From: Cladosporium sp. IMV 00045
Lineage: Eukaryota; Ascomycota; Dothideomycetes; Cladosporiales; Cladosporiaceae
NCBI GenBank assembly: GCA_001931905.2
Contig: MSJI02000646.1
Span: 62,001-126,000 of the forward strand
Length of the DNA: 64,000 nt
Direction: 5' to 3'
Shown here: positions 46,726-55,937 of the stretch, piece by piece
Layout of the letters: every line of letters starts with the position of its first letter
How positions within the stretch are numbered: the stretch's first letter is position 1
Notes under the pieces: generated by a model
Databases searched by the model: none
What the model was told of the DNA's origin: nothing
What the model saw: the letters and a program-made list of their open reading frames with translations, nothing else
Translations under genes and position numbers: made by a program

Positions 46726-48421
46726 CTACAAAGAATATATGAAATCGGGCCTGTTGTCACCAGCAACCCAGATCTCATCCGCCGACTTGCCTTCGTGCAT
46801 GTTGTCCCTGGCTCCACTGCGCCTCTTCGCGTTCTCGCGCCTCAGCATGGTATACATGAAGACAGTGCCTCCGAGGAGGAACAGAGTCATGTAGCCAAGC
46901 ACCATACCATGACCGGTCCAGTACCTTGGCTTTTCCTCGACGAGGAAGATGTTGGAAGACACCACACCGTTGAGGTTACCAGAGCCGACGACAATGCCGA
47001 TGATGACACCGCGCTTGTAGACACCCTCGATGTTGTTGCTGCACCATGAGAGTGTGTTGGGAATCGTGGGATAGATGCCCACCGCACCGAGGAAGGTACC
47101 GGCATACTGGATGGTCGGGTCGCTCGAGGCGATGAGCATAGTGAAACCAGCGATACCGATTACCACCACGATCATGTTGAGGATGGCCCTTTGACGGGTC
47201 CTGTCTCCGAGCCAACCAATGATGATGGTGAGCGTCGCAGCGACGGCGTAGGGAGGGACCGAGAGAAGCTGTGCGCGAGTACCCTTGTGGCCCATACCAG
47301 CGATGATGGTGGGAAGGAAGAGCGAAAAGGCGTACAGCGGCATCAGGCATCCCATGTAGATGACGGCGTATCCCCAGCACTTCCAATCTTTCAGAGCAGC
47401 GTAGACGTGGCGGACATCGTACTCCTCAGCAGTGTTTGACTGATTGTCGGCGGCGAGACGTCGACGAACGCGAAGGCGCTCCTCGGGCGTGAGGAAGCCT
47501 GCAGTGCCAGGCCAGTCGAATACCATCCACCAACAGAAGGCGCCGACGAACATGGTGGCGAGACCCTGTGTTGTACGTTAGCGATGTTCAAATTTCACTG
47601 TGCTGGTCTAGCATACCTCAATGATGAAAATCCATGCCCAGCCGTCCATGCCTCCAAGGCCGTCCATGAGGGCTATGGCAGCTGCGAGCAAACCACCAAA
47701 AGAACCAGCCAGAGCTGCAGCCGAGAAGAAAGTCGCGGCACGAAGACCAAGCTCAGAGCGCTTATACCAGCAACTGAGATAGTAGTTGACGCCAGGGAAC
47801 AGACCAGCTTCGGCAAGACCGAGCAGGAAACGGCAGGCCAACAAGGCACCGTAGTTCTTGACGAGTCCCATCATGGTCATGATCAGACCCCAGAGCAGAA
47901 TGATGCCAGTGAAGAAGACGCGAGGTGTGAGGCGCTTGAGCAGGACGTTGGTGACTGGCTCGGCCAGAGCGTACGAGATGAAGAAGATAGTCAAGGCGTT
48001 GTTGTAGTCATGGCCGCCCATGCCCAGATCTTCTTCCATATTGGCGAGACGAGCATTGCCAATGTTGGTGCGATCTGTTTGCGGTGTAAGTGTTAGACTC
48101 GAGTATCTGTGCAGGACTGAAGTGCTTGCGTACCGAGGAAGCTGAGGAGGTAGAGCAAACAGAGCCACGGGATAAGCCAGCGATCGACCTTTCTCACAAG
48201 TTTCTTGTCCTTTTCACTTGTCAGTATCAGCTTCGCAAACGTCAGTGTACGATACTCACAATTGCGGCTCTCTCCTCCTCACTTTTGCCAGCGTCGGGAT
48301 CCTCAAGGTCGTTGAGACTCTCTGCATGGCCGCCAGCGATCGAAGCCTTCTCGGCGACCTCGCCGTCAGAGCTGCTGACGTCCTCGGTGTGGAGGGTACG
48401 AGGATCTTTGACGTCCGTCAT
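46726..48421 (-). CDS. MFS transporter, anion:cation symporter (allantoate/nicotinate permease-like) family
   Basis: Exons on the minus strand: 48421..48260, 48209..48134, 48074..47617 and 47565..46726, 511 residues. A charged N-terminus precedes the family start KKLVRKVDRWLIPWLCLLYL and LSFLDRTNIGNARL, the signature of the fungal ACS family (Dal5/Tna1-like). About twelve membrane segments follow, with the loop RFLLGLAEAGLFPGVNYYLS between helices 4 and 5 and a central hydrophilic loop with ERLRVRRRLAAD. The family imports organic anions such as allantoate, nicotinate, pantothenate or biotin by proton symport at the plasma membrane; the substrate cannot be told. The three introns (50-60 bp) all restore frame. 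Confidence 0.9.
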
Positions 48422-49254
48422 ATTGAGACAAACAGGAAATGAGGTGGAACGGGAAAGTGGTTGAAAACGGAGTGAGGGGGATTCAGGTCTCTTTTGAGCA
48501 GGCGGAACGAGGGTGATCTACAATTTATACGACCCATTCACCGGACAAAAGGGCTGGTCACCGGGCTGAAGGCCATCTGGCGCCCACGTTGCACGGTGTG
48601 AATGCGCGCCTTGGCGGGAAAAGGTCTGGCTGCGCCAGGTGCGATGCAACATGTTTGGGCGTGGTTGCAACATGCATAACCCTAGCATGACCGTCCCCAC
48701 GGGGGAGTCCATTGAGACTAAACGAGTCTCCACTCATTAACCGTCCTGGGGTAGCGACCGCGCCCATGCTTTGGCGAGTTAAGCAGATTGGCAGAGGGCG
48801 TGGACGCGTCAAGATAACTGGCGCCAAGGGAACGCCTCGTCTTGGACAGCGGGAGAAGTCGACGAGCTGAGCGCAGGTTCTGGGGGCGTTGATAAGCACG
48901 CTAAGACGGTGCAATGTGTCTGCTGTGCTCCGGTAGGCGCATGGACGAATGGAAGGCAAAGAATAAGCAATGCCATGTGGAAGGATACACAAACTATTTG
49001 AAGCATCAGGCGGCGTTGTACAGAGGTATGCTTGCTCGGCTTGGTTGAGGCTGCGGTGCGAGGAGGCCGGCAGTTGGGGCCATGCAAGTGTAGCGCTGGC
49101 ACGCTTATAATAAATGGAGCCGCTCGCCTGCTTGCAGTGGTGAGGATACGATATTGCGGTGGTCGAGACCATAAGCCACAGCAGATATGGAGACCTCCCG
49201 GTAAAACCCAGTGCGGAGCCGCGGAATATGAAATGGTAGAATGAAACGGTTGAG
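48422..49254. other. Upstream of the MFS transporter, no gene seen
   Basis: About 0.8 kb of promoter-side sequence. Open frames on the minus strand have no recognisable features. Confidence 0.5.
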
Positions 49255-49339
49255 TCAATACAGTACAGTACACATTACATTTGCCTTGGGGCCGGGATAC
49301 ATGCAAAGAGTCGTATCACTTAAGCGAATGCAAGTCGTC

Positions 49340-50041
49340 TTATCCGTGTAACAGGGAAGGGCTGTCGTCCGAAGTTGACCTTCCACAGAAGTGTCCTCTG
49401 TGCAAGATCTGATATGTTGTGAGATCTTCACGTTCTCGAAACAAATCAGTGCAAAGCCGGTTGATAGTACGCCCGATGTCAAAGGTGGGCGCAGCGTCGG
49501 TGTCGGACAAGCCGTTAATAAGGTTTGACACATGAGGTCTCCAAGTCTTGCCATGAACTTGAAGGTCTTGGAGCCCAAGACTTCAACAAAGTCAACGTGC
49601 TGCGCCACGCAGTAAATTGAATCGTCGTGCGGGCACTGGATCTTGGATTCCATCGATCCGTGCAGAGATCATATCGATCACTCGTTGTTTCAATTATACC
49701 GACTGCACAGCGAGATAAGATCATTTCGACCAAGGTTTCGGAAGAATGTACTTGCATGACTACGATCTGTATAGCACAACCATTTGGCTTTGCTGTCTCT
49801 TTGTGAATGACGATGTGTCTAAGAAGCTACCTTTCGGTACCTCGAAGTAAATCCAAGTGCATCCGTCATTATCGCTACATCCAAGGCTGATCTCCATGCT
49901 CTCTAAGGCCAAATCACACGTCGCCTGCAGTTCATTTACTGAATATTCTGTGCGACTTCCAGCTCTTTGTTCCATCACTGCCGCCAAAGACTGACCTAGT
50001 TGCTGTAGGCAAGTCCTTTTGACCTGATCTCTGGAAGTCAT
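49340..50041 (-). pseudogene. Possible decayed hypothetical gene
   Basis: Three minus-strand stretches read like protein but not in one frame: 50041..49840 (DLALESMEISLGCSDNDG, ending IYFEVPK at a GTAGCT donor), 49640..49520 (VDFVEVLGSKTFKFMARLG) and 49525..49340 (TINRLCTDLFREREDLTTYQ). I could not find introns joining all three. No family is recognised. Chance is quite possible; if real, it is frameshifted or short-exon coding. Confidence 0.25.
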
Positions 50042-50289
50042 CATTGTGCTCCGTCTTCAGATAGTAAACCCCCTCGCAAAAGGAGATACCGAGGCCACAG
50101 CGGTGGGCGGGCGCTCACATGCATGAAGCCGCGCAGGTGTGTCCCCACAAGCTGGGTATGCTCTCCAACCTTTGCTCTCTCTCTGGCAAGTTGGTGTAGG
50201 TTCCCGGTCAGAAGGCGTTGCCTGTCACCATAGCCTCGACGAAAAGGTGATTCGGGTGCTTGCATATTGAACCGAGGTGAATCCTCTCG

Positions 50290-51358
50290 TCAGCCCTGTT
50301 CAGCAAGCCTCAACGCTTTGTCAAGTCCAGAAGCCGCTCGTCCAACCTCGCCACCCTCTTTCTTCACCTCACTGACACCGAACTTGAAAATGTCGTACAG
50401 CCCGGATTCATGCAGCGCCTCAATTCGCTCCTCAGCATCGTCGTACATTTCGCTCTCCAAATCTCTCGGTGCGCCAAACAGGTTGAGATAGCTGTAGCAA
50501 TTGCTTTTCGTAGGTAAGACGTGCGCATCGGTGTGCCATTGAGGGAAAACCTGTGCGGCTTTTACCGCGAGAAGGTTCGGGTCATATGCGCGCCTCGTCA
50601 GTCCCGCAGACAAGAATTTCGCTAGAGTGTTGAGTTGATGCACGAGCAGCTTGTTGTTACCAAGCGACCCGGATGATTTTGTGTTTGACCATTTCGCGCC
50701 CGATGCACTGGTGAGCTTGCTGCCCTGCGCGGTCCAAGAGAGCAGATTCTGAAAAGTCTTGAGCGTCTTGATCCAGCCGCCAGCGCAGCTTACAACACCA
50801 TCGCTGTTTGAAGCAAGTAGCCAGTCCAGAGTGTCCAGGGCTGCGATACGAATATCCGTAGAGAGATGAGTCATGCCCGCGCGCGCATAGAGTAATGTGC
50901 CGTCAAGAGGACCAAGCTGGGTAGGAGGAAGACTTTTGAAAAGTTTGAGCAGTTGTTGCCGGACTGCTGGAGTGCCATCAAGAATCAGAGGCTGGACTTT
51001 GGCGATTATCACTGAAGGAGGCTGCGGGTATGGCGCTTCGGTGGTTGATATGGCATTGGTAAGGTAAGATAGTGCGTCTTTGCGCTGAGCATCGTTTTTG
51101 CTGTTGGTTAGCGAAAGGTTGTGATTGAAAACCGCAGCAGCATCGCGGCCAACTTCGGTGAGACTCTGCTGCTTGAGAACGATTGCTACATATTATTAGC
51201 CATGCTGTTCTCACGTTCACGTAATTTTCATACTGACATTTTGCAGCAAAGCTGGTGTCCGTGGCGTTGGTGTTCTTTGGTCTGGCTTTTCCGACCTTCA
51301 GCTTCTGCTTTTGGAAGTCCTGCTTCTTCTCCTTCTTCTTTTTGGTAGAATTGGTCAT
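50290..51358 (-). CDS. ipi1: Pre-rRNA processing protein IPI1 (Rix1 complex)
   Basis: Exons on the minus strand: 51358..51238 and 51185..50290, 338 residues. The basic N-terminus (KKKKEKKQDFQKQKLKVGK) and the stretch TSFAAKSIVLKQQSLTE are the usual start of the Ipi1/TEX10 family. An all-helical repeat region follows (LDTLDWLLASNSDGVVSCAG, then WIKTLKTFQNLLSW). Ipi1 works with Rix1/Ipi2 and Ipi3 on pre-60S particles in the nucleolus and nucleoplasm, where the complex helps remove ITS2 and recruits Rea1. The intron (52 bp) has donor GTCAGT and acceptor TGTAG. Length agrees with fungal homologues. Confidence 0.88.
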
Positions 51359-51629
51359 TTTGCTAGACCGTTGAATTGGATTGTCTAATTTAAAAAGTGT
51401 GAGGCTAGTACATTATATGTTCGACGGATCTCCAAAAGGCGAAGTGAAGAATCTCGCAAAGCGTTCAGCCTTGGCAGGAAGTCGCTGCTTGCTGCGCTGC
51501 GAAGCCTGAGATAGCCTTCAAGGGTCTCCCCTTGCGGCATACAAACAAATATTTGAGATCCAAACCAGGTCACTATACACTTTTCTAGCGCCGACACCAC
51601 GTTGCTGTAAGCATCATCACTTAGCTATA

Positions 51630-52031
51630 ATGCAGCAGCCATCTCCTTCCGCCGAGACTGCCGCGCTCCTTGCACGCCTGTCGCAGCGCCCTGGCGTTCA
51701 GAGCACTTTGATCCTTTCACGCGACACTGGCGCAATCGTGCGCTCTACGGGCTTGATCACGGCCGAAGACATTTCTGAAGAGGGACAATCTGCACCAAAC
51801 GGCATTGGTGGCACAGACACGGAAGGAAAGAAGAAGGGCACGAGAAATGCAGATGCTGTCGCGAGATTGGTCTGGAACTTCGTCAAGAATGCAGGAGACA
51901 TGACTGAGGAGCTCAATGGAGAGAGTGATGAGGTGAAACTGCTACGGTTGAGGACGAAGAAGAACGAACTGGTTGTGGTGCCGGATGCGAAGTTCCTACT
52001 GGTTGTGGTACACGATACACCGCCGGCGTGA
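51630..52031 (+). CDS. Roadblock/LC7-domain protein (dynein light chain roadblock-type)
   Basis: Single exon, 133 residues. The N-terminal helix ALLARLSQRPGVQSTLILSR and the strand GAIVRSTG open a roadblock fold, continued by ARLVWNFVKNAGDM and the strands LLRLRTKKNELVVVPD and FLLVVVHD. The central insert (about residues 48-75, Gly/Lys-rich) is common in fungal members. Roadblock light chains dimerise on the dynein intermediate chain; other roadblock proteins serve small GTPase complexes, so dynein is likely but not proven. Confidence 0.85.
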   Translation: MQQPSPSAETAALLARLSQRPGVQSTLILSRDTGAIVRSTGLITAEDISEEGQSAPNGIGGTDTEGKKKGTRNADAVARLVWNFVKNAGDMTEELNGESDEVKLLRLRTKKNELVVVPDAKFLLVVVHDTPPA

Positions 52032-52211
52032 AGGACTGCCAATCTGATCCCCGAAGGATAGACGTCGCTGCAGAGACGCAGAACTCGAGCACACCGGATG
52101 CACGTCACAGTCCACGAAGATGCTGGAGTTTGATCATCTCTGATTGCTATACGATCATCCATATCACCTCTGGGCAGCGCGCAAGACCCTGGCCAATACC
52201 AATTCTCTCCG

Positions 52212-52721
52212 TCACCAATGCTTTTCCGAGATATCGACAGCATTCACATCCACTCCATCCTTGAACCAACGCTCGTCCTCCGAGATCTCGACATCATTCC
52301 CACTCATCTGCCTCTTCCTCATTCGACCATCTTCGGCGAAGGTCCAGTCCTCAAGCCCATAACATCTCTTCCACTTCATCCCATCGTGCGCGTCTTGGTA
52401 CTCGTACCAGAATTGCACTGCAATCTTGTTGTCTGCGAAGGCAAAGAGCTCTTTGCGCAAACGATATGACCTCTCCTTCTCCCACTTGGCGGTCAGAAAG
52501 CCAATGATGGCTTGAGTGCCAGTGAGGAAGCGGTCACGGTTACGCCAGATGGAATCCTCGGTGTATGCTTTGGAGATGACGGCGGGATCCCTCGAGGCGA
52601 ATGGTTAGCTTGGTGAACACTTACAAGAAAGTGGCCGAACTCACTGGGTGTTCCAGGTGTCCTGCGCCTTTTTCACCTTGGCTCTCGCTGACTTCTCGTC
52701 AAAGGGTGGTGCGAGCGACAT
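52212..52721 (-). CDS. DUF1348 / NTF2-like small protein
   Basis: Exons on the minus strand: 52721..52645 and 52590..52212, 151 residues. The sequence follows the DUF1348 pattern: KVKKAQDTWNTQDP at the start, YTEDSIWRNRDRFLTG, FLTAKWEKERSYRLRKELF, then IAVQFWYEYQD and GLEDWTFAEDGRMRKRQMS. These are NTF2-fold (SnoaL-like) proteins found widely in bacteria and fungi with no settled function. The intron (54 bp) contains GCTAACC as branch site. The 3' end lies 180 bases from that of the roadblock gene. Confidence 0.85.
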
Positions 52722-53333
52722 GGTGGTATGTCAGAGACTTTCGTAGAATCAGCCTGGCAGCATTCAGATGTTGGTGTAGATATGGAACAGAAGTGGTTGC
52801 AAGGGTCTAAATGATTATATCCTCCGCCGCTTATAATGATGATGCAACCTTGCAAGCCTATACGGCTTCATAATCCTTGTCAGCACGTTGCAGACGGCAT
52901 CCCGGCACACGGGCGAAACAAGAGGCACATGGTATATCAATGATTATCAGGCCACTCCGCCCTAACAAGCAAGCATGCTTCTGGCTCTTTGGACTGTGCG
53001 TTTGCAATTAATGAATTATCACAAATCATAAGTCGTTCATAACCAAAAGATGCCGAGGTCGGATGAGAACATGAAGCTTCCAGTAGCCAATTTCGTCATG
53101 GCCCCACCAAATGTTTTGTTGTCTGGCCCCTCGAATGGGACTTGTGTGCTGATAGAGCATTTGGAATTAATCGCCGCGCTTCGGCCATTGAGGTGTTTTC
53201 GGTGGGAAATCGCTGCCCCGCTATATTCCACAATCATACCACCTCGCGCAATTCATCCTTTTCTCCAACAAAAGACCAACAACTCTTCAGCAAGCTCCCC
53301 CCACCACTCACACCACCACACCAAATCTGCACA
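52722..53333. promoter_or_regulatory. Divergent promoter region, DUF1348 gene and peroxiredoxin
   Basis: 612 bp. A CCCCT element (stress-response-element core) lies at 53127-53131 and TATATT at about 53221, both upstream of the peroxiredoxin start. They suit a stress-induced gene, but short motifs like these occur by chance. Confidence 0.4.
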
Positions 53334-53960
53334 ATGGCTCCCCTCAAGGCTGGCGACAAATTCCCTTCGGACGTCAAGTTCGAGTAAGACTAAGCATCCT
53401 GCATGTGTACCTCTTGAAGCACCTCGCTGACAGAATTCCAAAGCTGGGCCCCGATCACCGACCCTAGCCCTACCTCCTGCGGCCTCCCGCAGTCTTACGA
53501 TGCCAGCAAGGAGTTCGCCGGCAAGAAGGTCGTCCTGGTCTCCGTGCCTGGCGCTTTCACGCCCAGCTGCCAGGCCTTCCACATCCCGCCCTACATTGAG
53601 AACATCGACAAGCTCCAGTCCAAGGGCGTCGACTTCGTCGTCGTCATTGCCAGCAACGACCCGTTTGTCATGAGTGCTTGGGGCAAGGTCAACGGATGCA
53701 AGGAGGACTCCAAGGTGCTCTTCATGAGCGACTCTACCTTCTCCAAGAACCACGGCTGGGCTGCCGGTATGGGCGACAGGAATGGCAGGTGGGCCATGAT
53801 CATCGAGAAGGATGGCACTGTCAGCTATGCCGAGAATGAGGCTTCTCCCAAGGAGGTCAATGTAAGTCTGGGTCGATTTTGGAATGGCAGAAGTGAGACA
53901 AGTGAGGTCTAACAAAGCATACAGGTCTCTTCCGCCGACGCTGTCCTCAGCAAGCTTTAA
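53334..53960 (+). CDS. Peroxiredoxin, Prx5/PMP20 type
   Basis: Exons 53334..53383, 53444..53861 and 53925..53960, 167 residues. The peroxidatic Cys lies in PGAFTPSCQAFHIPPYIE at about residue 59, with the Pro-Thr-Cys arrangement of the family. A second Cys at about 29 (TSCGLP) has the same 30-residue spacing as the disulphide pair of Aspergillus Asp f 3. MSAWGKVNG and FSKNHGWAAG are also family blocks. The enzyme reduces hydrogen peroxide and alkyl hydroperoxides with thioredoxin or glutathione, in cytosol or peroxisome. The end (VLSKL) is near but not a standard PTS1 (SKL needs to be terminal: here the last three residues are SKL, so peroxisomal import is quite possible). The small last exon is fixed by the frame. 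Confidence 0.9.
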
Positions 53961-54263
53961 GTAATCCTCTCTGTCTCGTATGATGGTGAAGGCATGATGT
54001 GAAATGATAGACGTATAAGTCAATGAAGAACAATAGAGGCTTTCACTACAGCATTGTACTTAGTGAAGTGAAGTGTCTGGGTCGCTCCTGCCGTTTTCAC
54101 GTGCAACTTTGTTTTAACCCTCCTCCAACCGACAAGCAACGAAAACCTGCGCGCTTCTTGTCAATCATCGCACCGCCATCTGAAAACCGTTTCCTATCGC
54201 AGCAACACATCAACGAGCCTGCTGTGTTTCAAAAGAACGACTTCACCGCGCAATTCGGTCGTC
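53961..54263. other. Intergenic, peroxiredoxin to tail-anchored protein
   Basis: 303 bp, A/C-rich leader-like sequence; no gene. Confidence 0.5.
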
Positions 54264-55406
54264 ATGAAGCGCAGTCACTCTAACCGCAGTGGAAGCAGCA
54301 CTGGCGACCCGCATACACCACCGCAGCCTATTCGCTTCAAACAAGCAAAGACAAGATCATTCACTGAGCCCTCGAAACCCACGAAAGGAGCCACCAAAGA
54401 GATCGTTGCCTCACATTCGCTCTCACAACCACAAACTCCAGTGGACTCCACCGAGACGTCCGAGCCGAGTACTCTCGACTGGGGAGGCAGCGAGTGGAGT
54501 CGCATCATCCAAGAGATCAAGATGCAGAAGAGTACGACTCAAGCCGCTACCGAGTTGCACGAAGACGATCAACAGCAGCAGGAGCAACAGCTGACGACCT
54601 CGTCTGACGATACCAACTCGAGTGGCAAGCGCAGCGCCGATTCTGGGTGGGTGGAGGAGTCAACTTCGGTGGCAATGGGTCATGTCACGGAAAAGGGGGC
54701 CGGCAAAGACGATGTCGATGCTGATAATGCGCTCGAGTCAAAGATCCAGACCACCGAGTCTTCCGACACCGAATACGATAGCGACTCTGATTCGAACCTG
54801 TCAGTGGTTCACATTACTGCCTTGCCTACGCCAAACCTCAGTCCACCAAGACACAGTGCCGAAGAAGAATCACACTTGCCACTCAAGACAGCCAGGCCAT
54901 CGCCACAAACTATCCTTCGTGGTCTCATTTGGGACGCGCATCGCGAGATGATGTACTTCACACTTCCTCATTCTTCTTTCTCACTGGACGATCTGCGTGA
55001 CGGTCTTGACTACGCCTTCGGAATGCTACAAGCAGCCACCATGAAGTTAGCAATGCTGGCAATTTTGTTCGACGAATCGGCCGAGTTCCAGGTCACCGAG
55101 CTGCGCAGCTGGATCGCCTTGATCGACCGTCTTGATCCTCAGACCTGTTATGAGCCTAGAATGCCGGTCGTGTTGGAGTGTTTGTCAGCGGGAGAAATCC
55201 GGCTTGCGCTCGCGGAATTGGTTCAGTCGAGGGTGATCGTGGAGGACGAAATCAAGCGCATGAAGCTTCTCTTGGAACGCAAAACGGAAGACATGGAGAG
55301 AAAGATGGCATTGCAGATGCGTGAAGATGATGATGCCGCACTTGATGCGTGGATGACGGCGATCATGGTGGTTGTCATCGGTGCACTGTATCTGGCCGTG
55401 AGATGA
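54264..55406 (+). CDS. Tail-anchored hypothetical protein
   Basis: Single exon, 380 residues, not a family that I recognise. The first 215 residues are Ser/Thr/Glu-rich and low-complexity, with a Gln run (DDQQQQEQQLT) and an acidic stretch (DTEYDSDSDSNLS). A folded helical part follows at about 220-330 (GLIWDAHREMMYFTLPHSSF, FGMLQAATMKLAMLAILFDE). Then comes a likely coiled coil (EDEIKRMKLLLERKTEDMER) and one membrane segment at the very end (TAIMVVVIGALYLAV) followed only by Arg. This is the layout of a C-tail-anchored protein with a cytosolic bulk on ER, mitochondria or peroxisomes. Function unknown. Confidence 0.75.
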   Translation: MKRSHSNRSGSSTGDPHTPPQPIRFKQAKTRSFTEPSKPTKGATKEIVASHSLSQPQTPVDSTETSEPSTLDWGGSEWSRIIQEIKMQKSTTQAATELHEDDQQQQEQQLTTSSDDTNSSGKRSADSGWVEESTSVAMGHVTEKGAGKDDVDADNALESKIQTTESSDTEYDSDSDSNLSVVHITALPTPNLSPPRHSAEEESHLPLKTARPSPQTILRGLIWDAHREMMYFTLPHSSFSLDDLRDGLDYAFGMLQAATMKLAMLAILFDESAEFQVTELRSWIALIDRLDPQTCYEPRMPVVLECLSAGEIRLALAELVQSRVIVEDEIKRMKLLLERKTEDMERKMALQMREDDDAALDAWMTAIMVVVIGALYLAVR

Positions 55407-55937
55407 ATTTGTGCATCGACTAGAAGCGGGCAGTTGAATGATTTTTCGATAGTCGTTTTGAACCTGAAAGTTAAATAAAAACCCATCGCCCTAAAACTCC
55501 ATTGCGCTGACTCATGGCGCAACCGTTCACGTTTATGCTTGCCTCAAAAAGGTCCTGAGTCCTAAGGTGGAGTCGCAACGAAGAAGCTCCCCCAAATCCT
55601 TGGCCGATGCCGCCGGGTTTGAAGCCGACCTTCCTTAAGTCTAGATCGACTGTTGAACTTAGTCGCGGTTTGCTGCCTTTCCTCGAACACGTTCTCTCCC
55701 AAGGAGCGCAACCAGCTCAAGCCCTTCGACCGGATCACAGTCGGTGCTTTCAAGCACTACGCAGGCGGACGCATTGTATTGCGACTACTGCGATGAATCA
55801 GGGGATGCGTACCGTGCTGCGCTCTCCTTCCTAATCTCTCCAATCTCCGGCTTGCGATAGGTGCCTGGAGACAATCGCACCGCCTGACTTGCATCACCTG
55901 GCTACGCATTCACGAAGTCATCTCCTCCGACTCAGCC
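55407..55937. other. Intergenic, upstream of the Btz gene
   Basis: 531 bp of leader and promoter-type sequence. No gene. Confidence 0.5.

Noticed and set aside
53253..54023. Minus-strand frame of 256 residues over the peroxiredoxin
   Set aside because: Antisense shadow; the peroxiredoxin exons on the plus strand carry the catalytic motifs.
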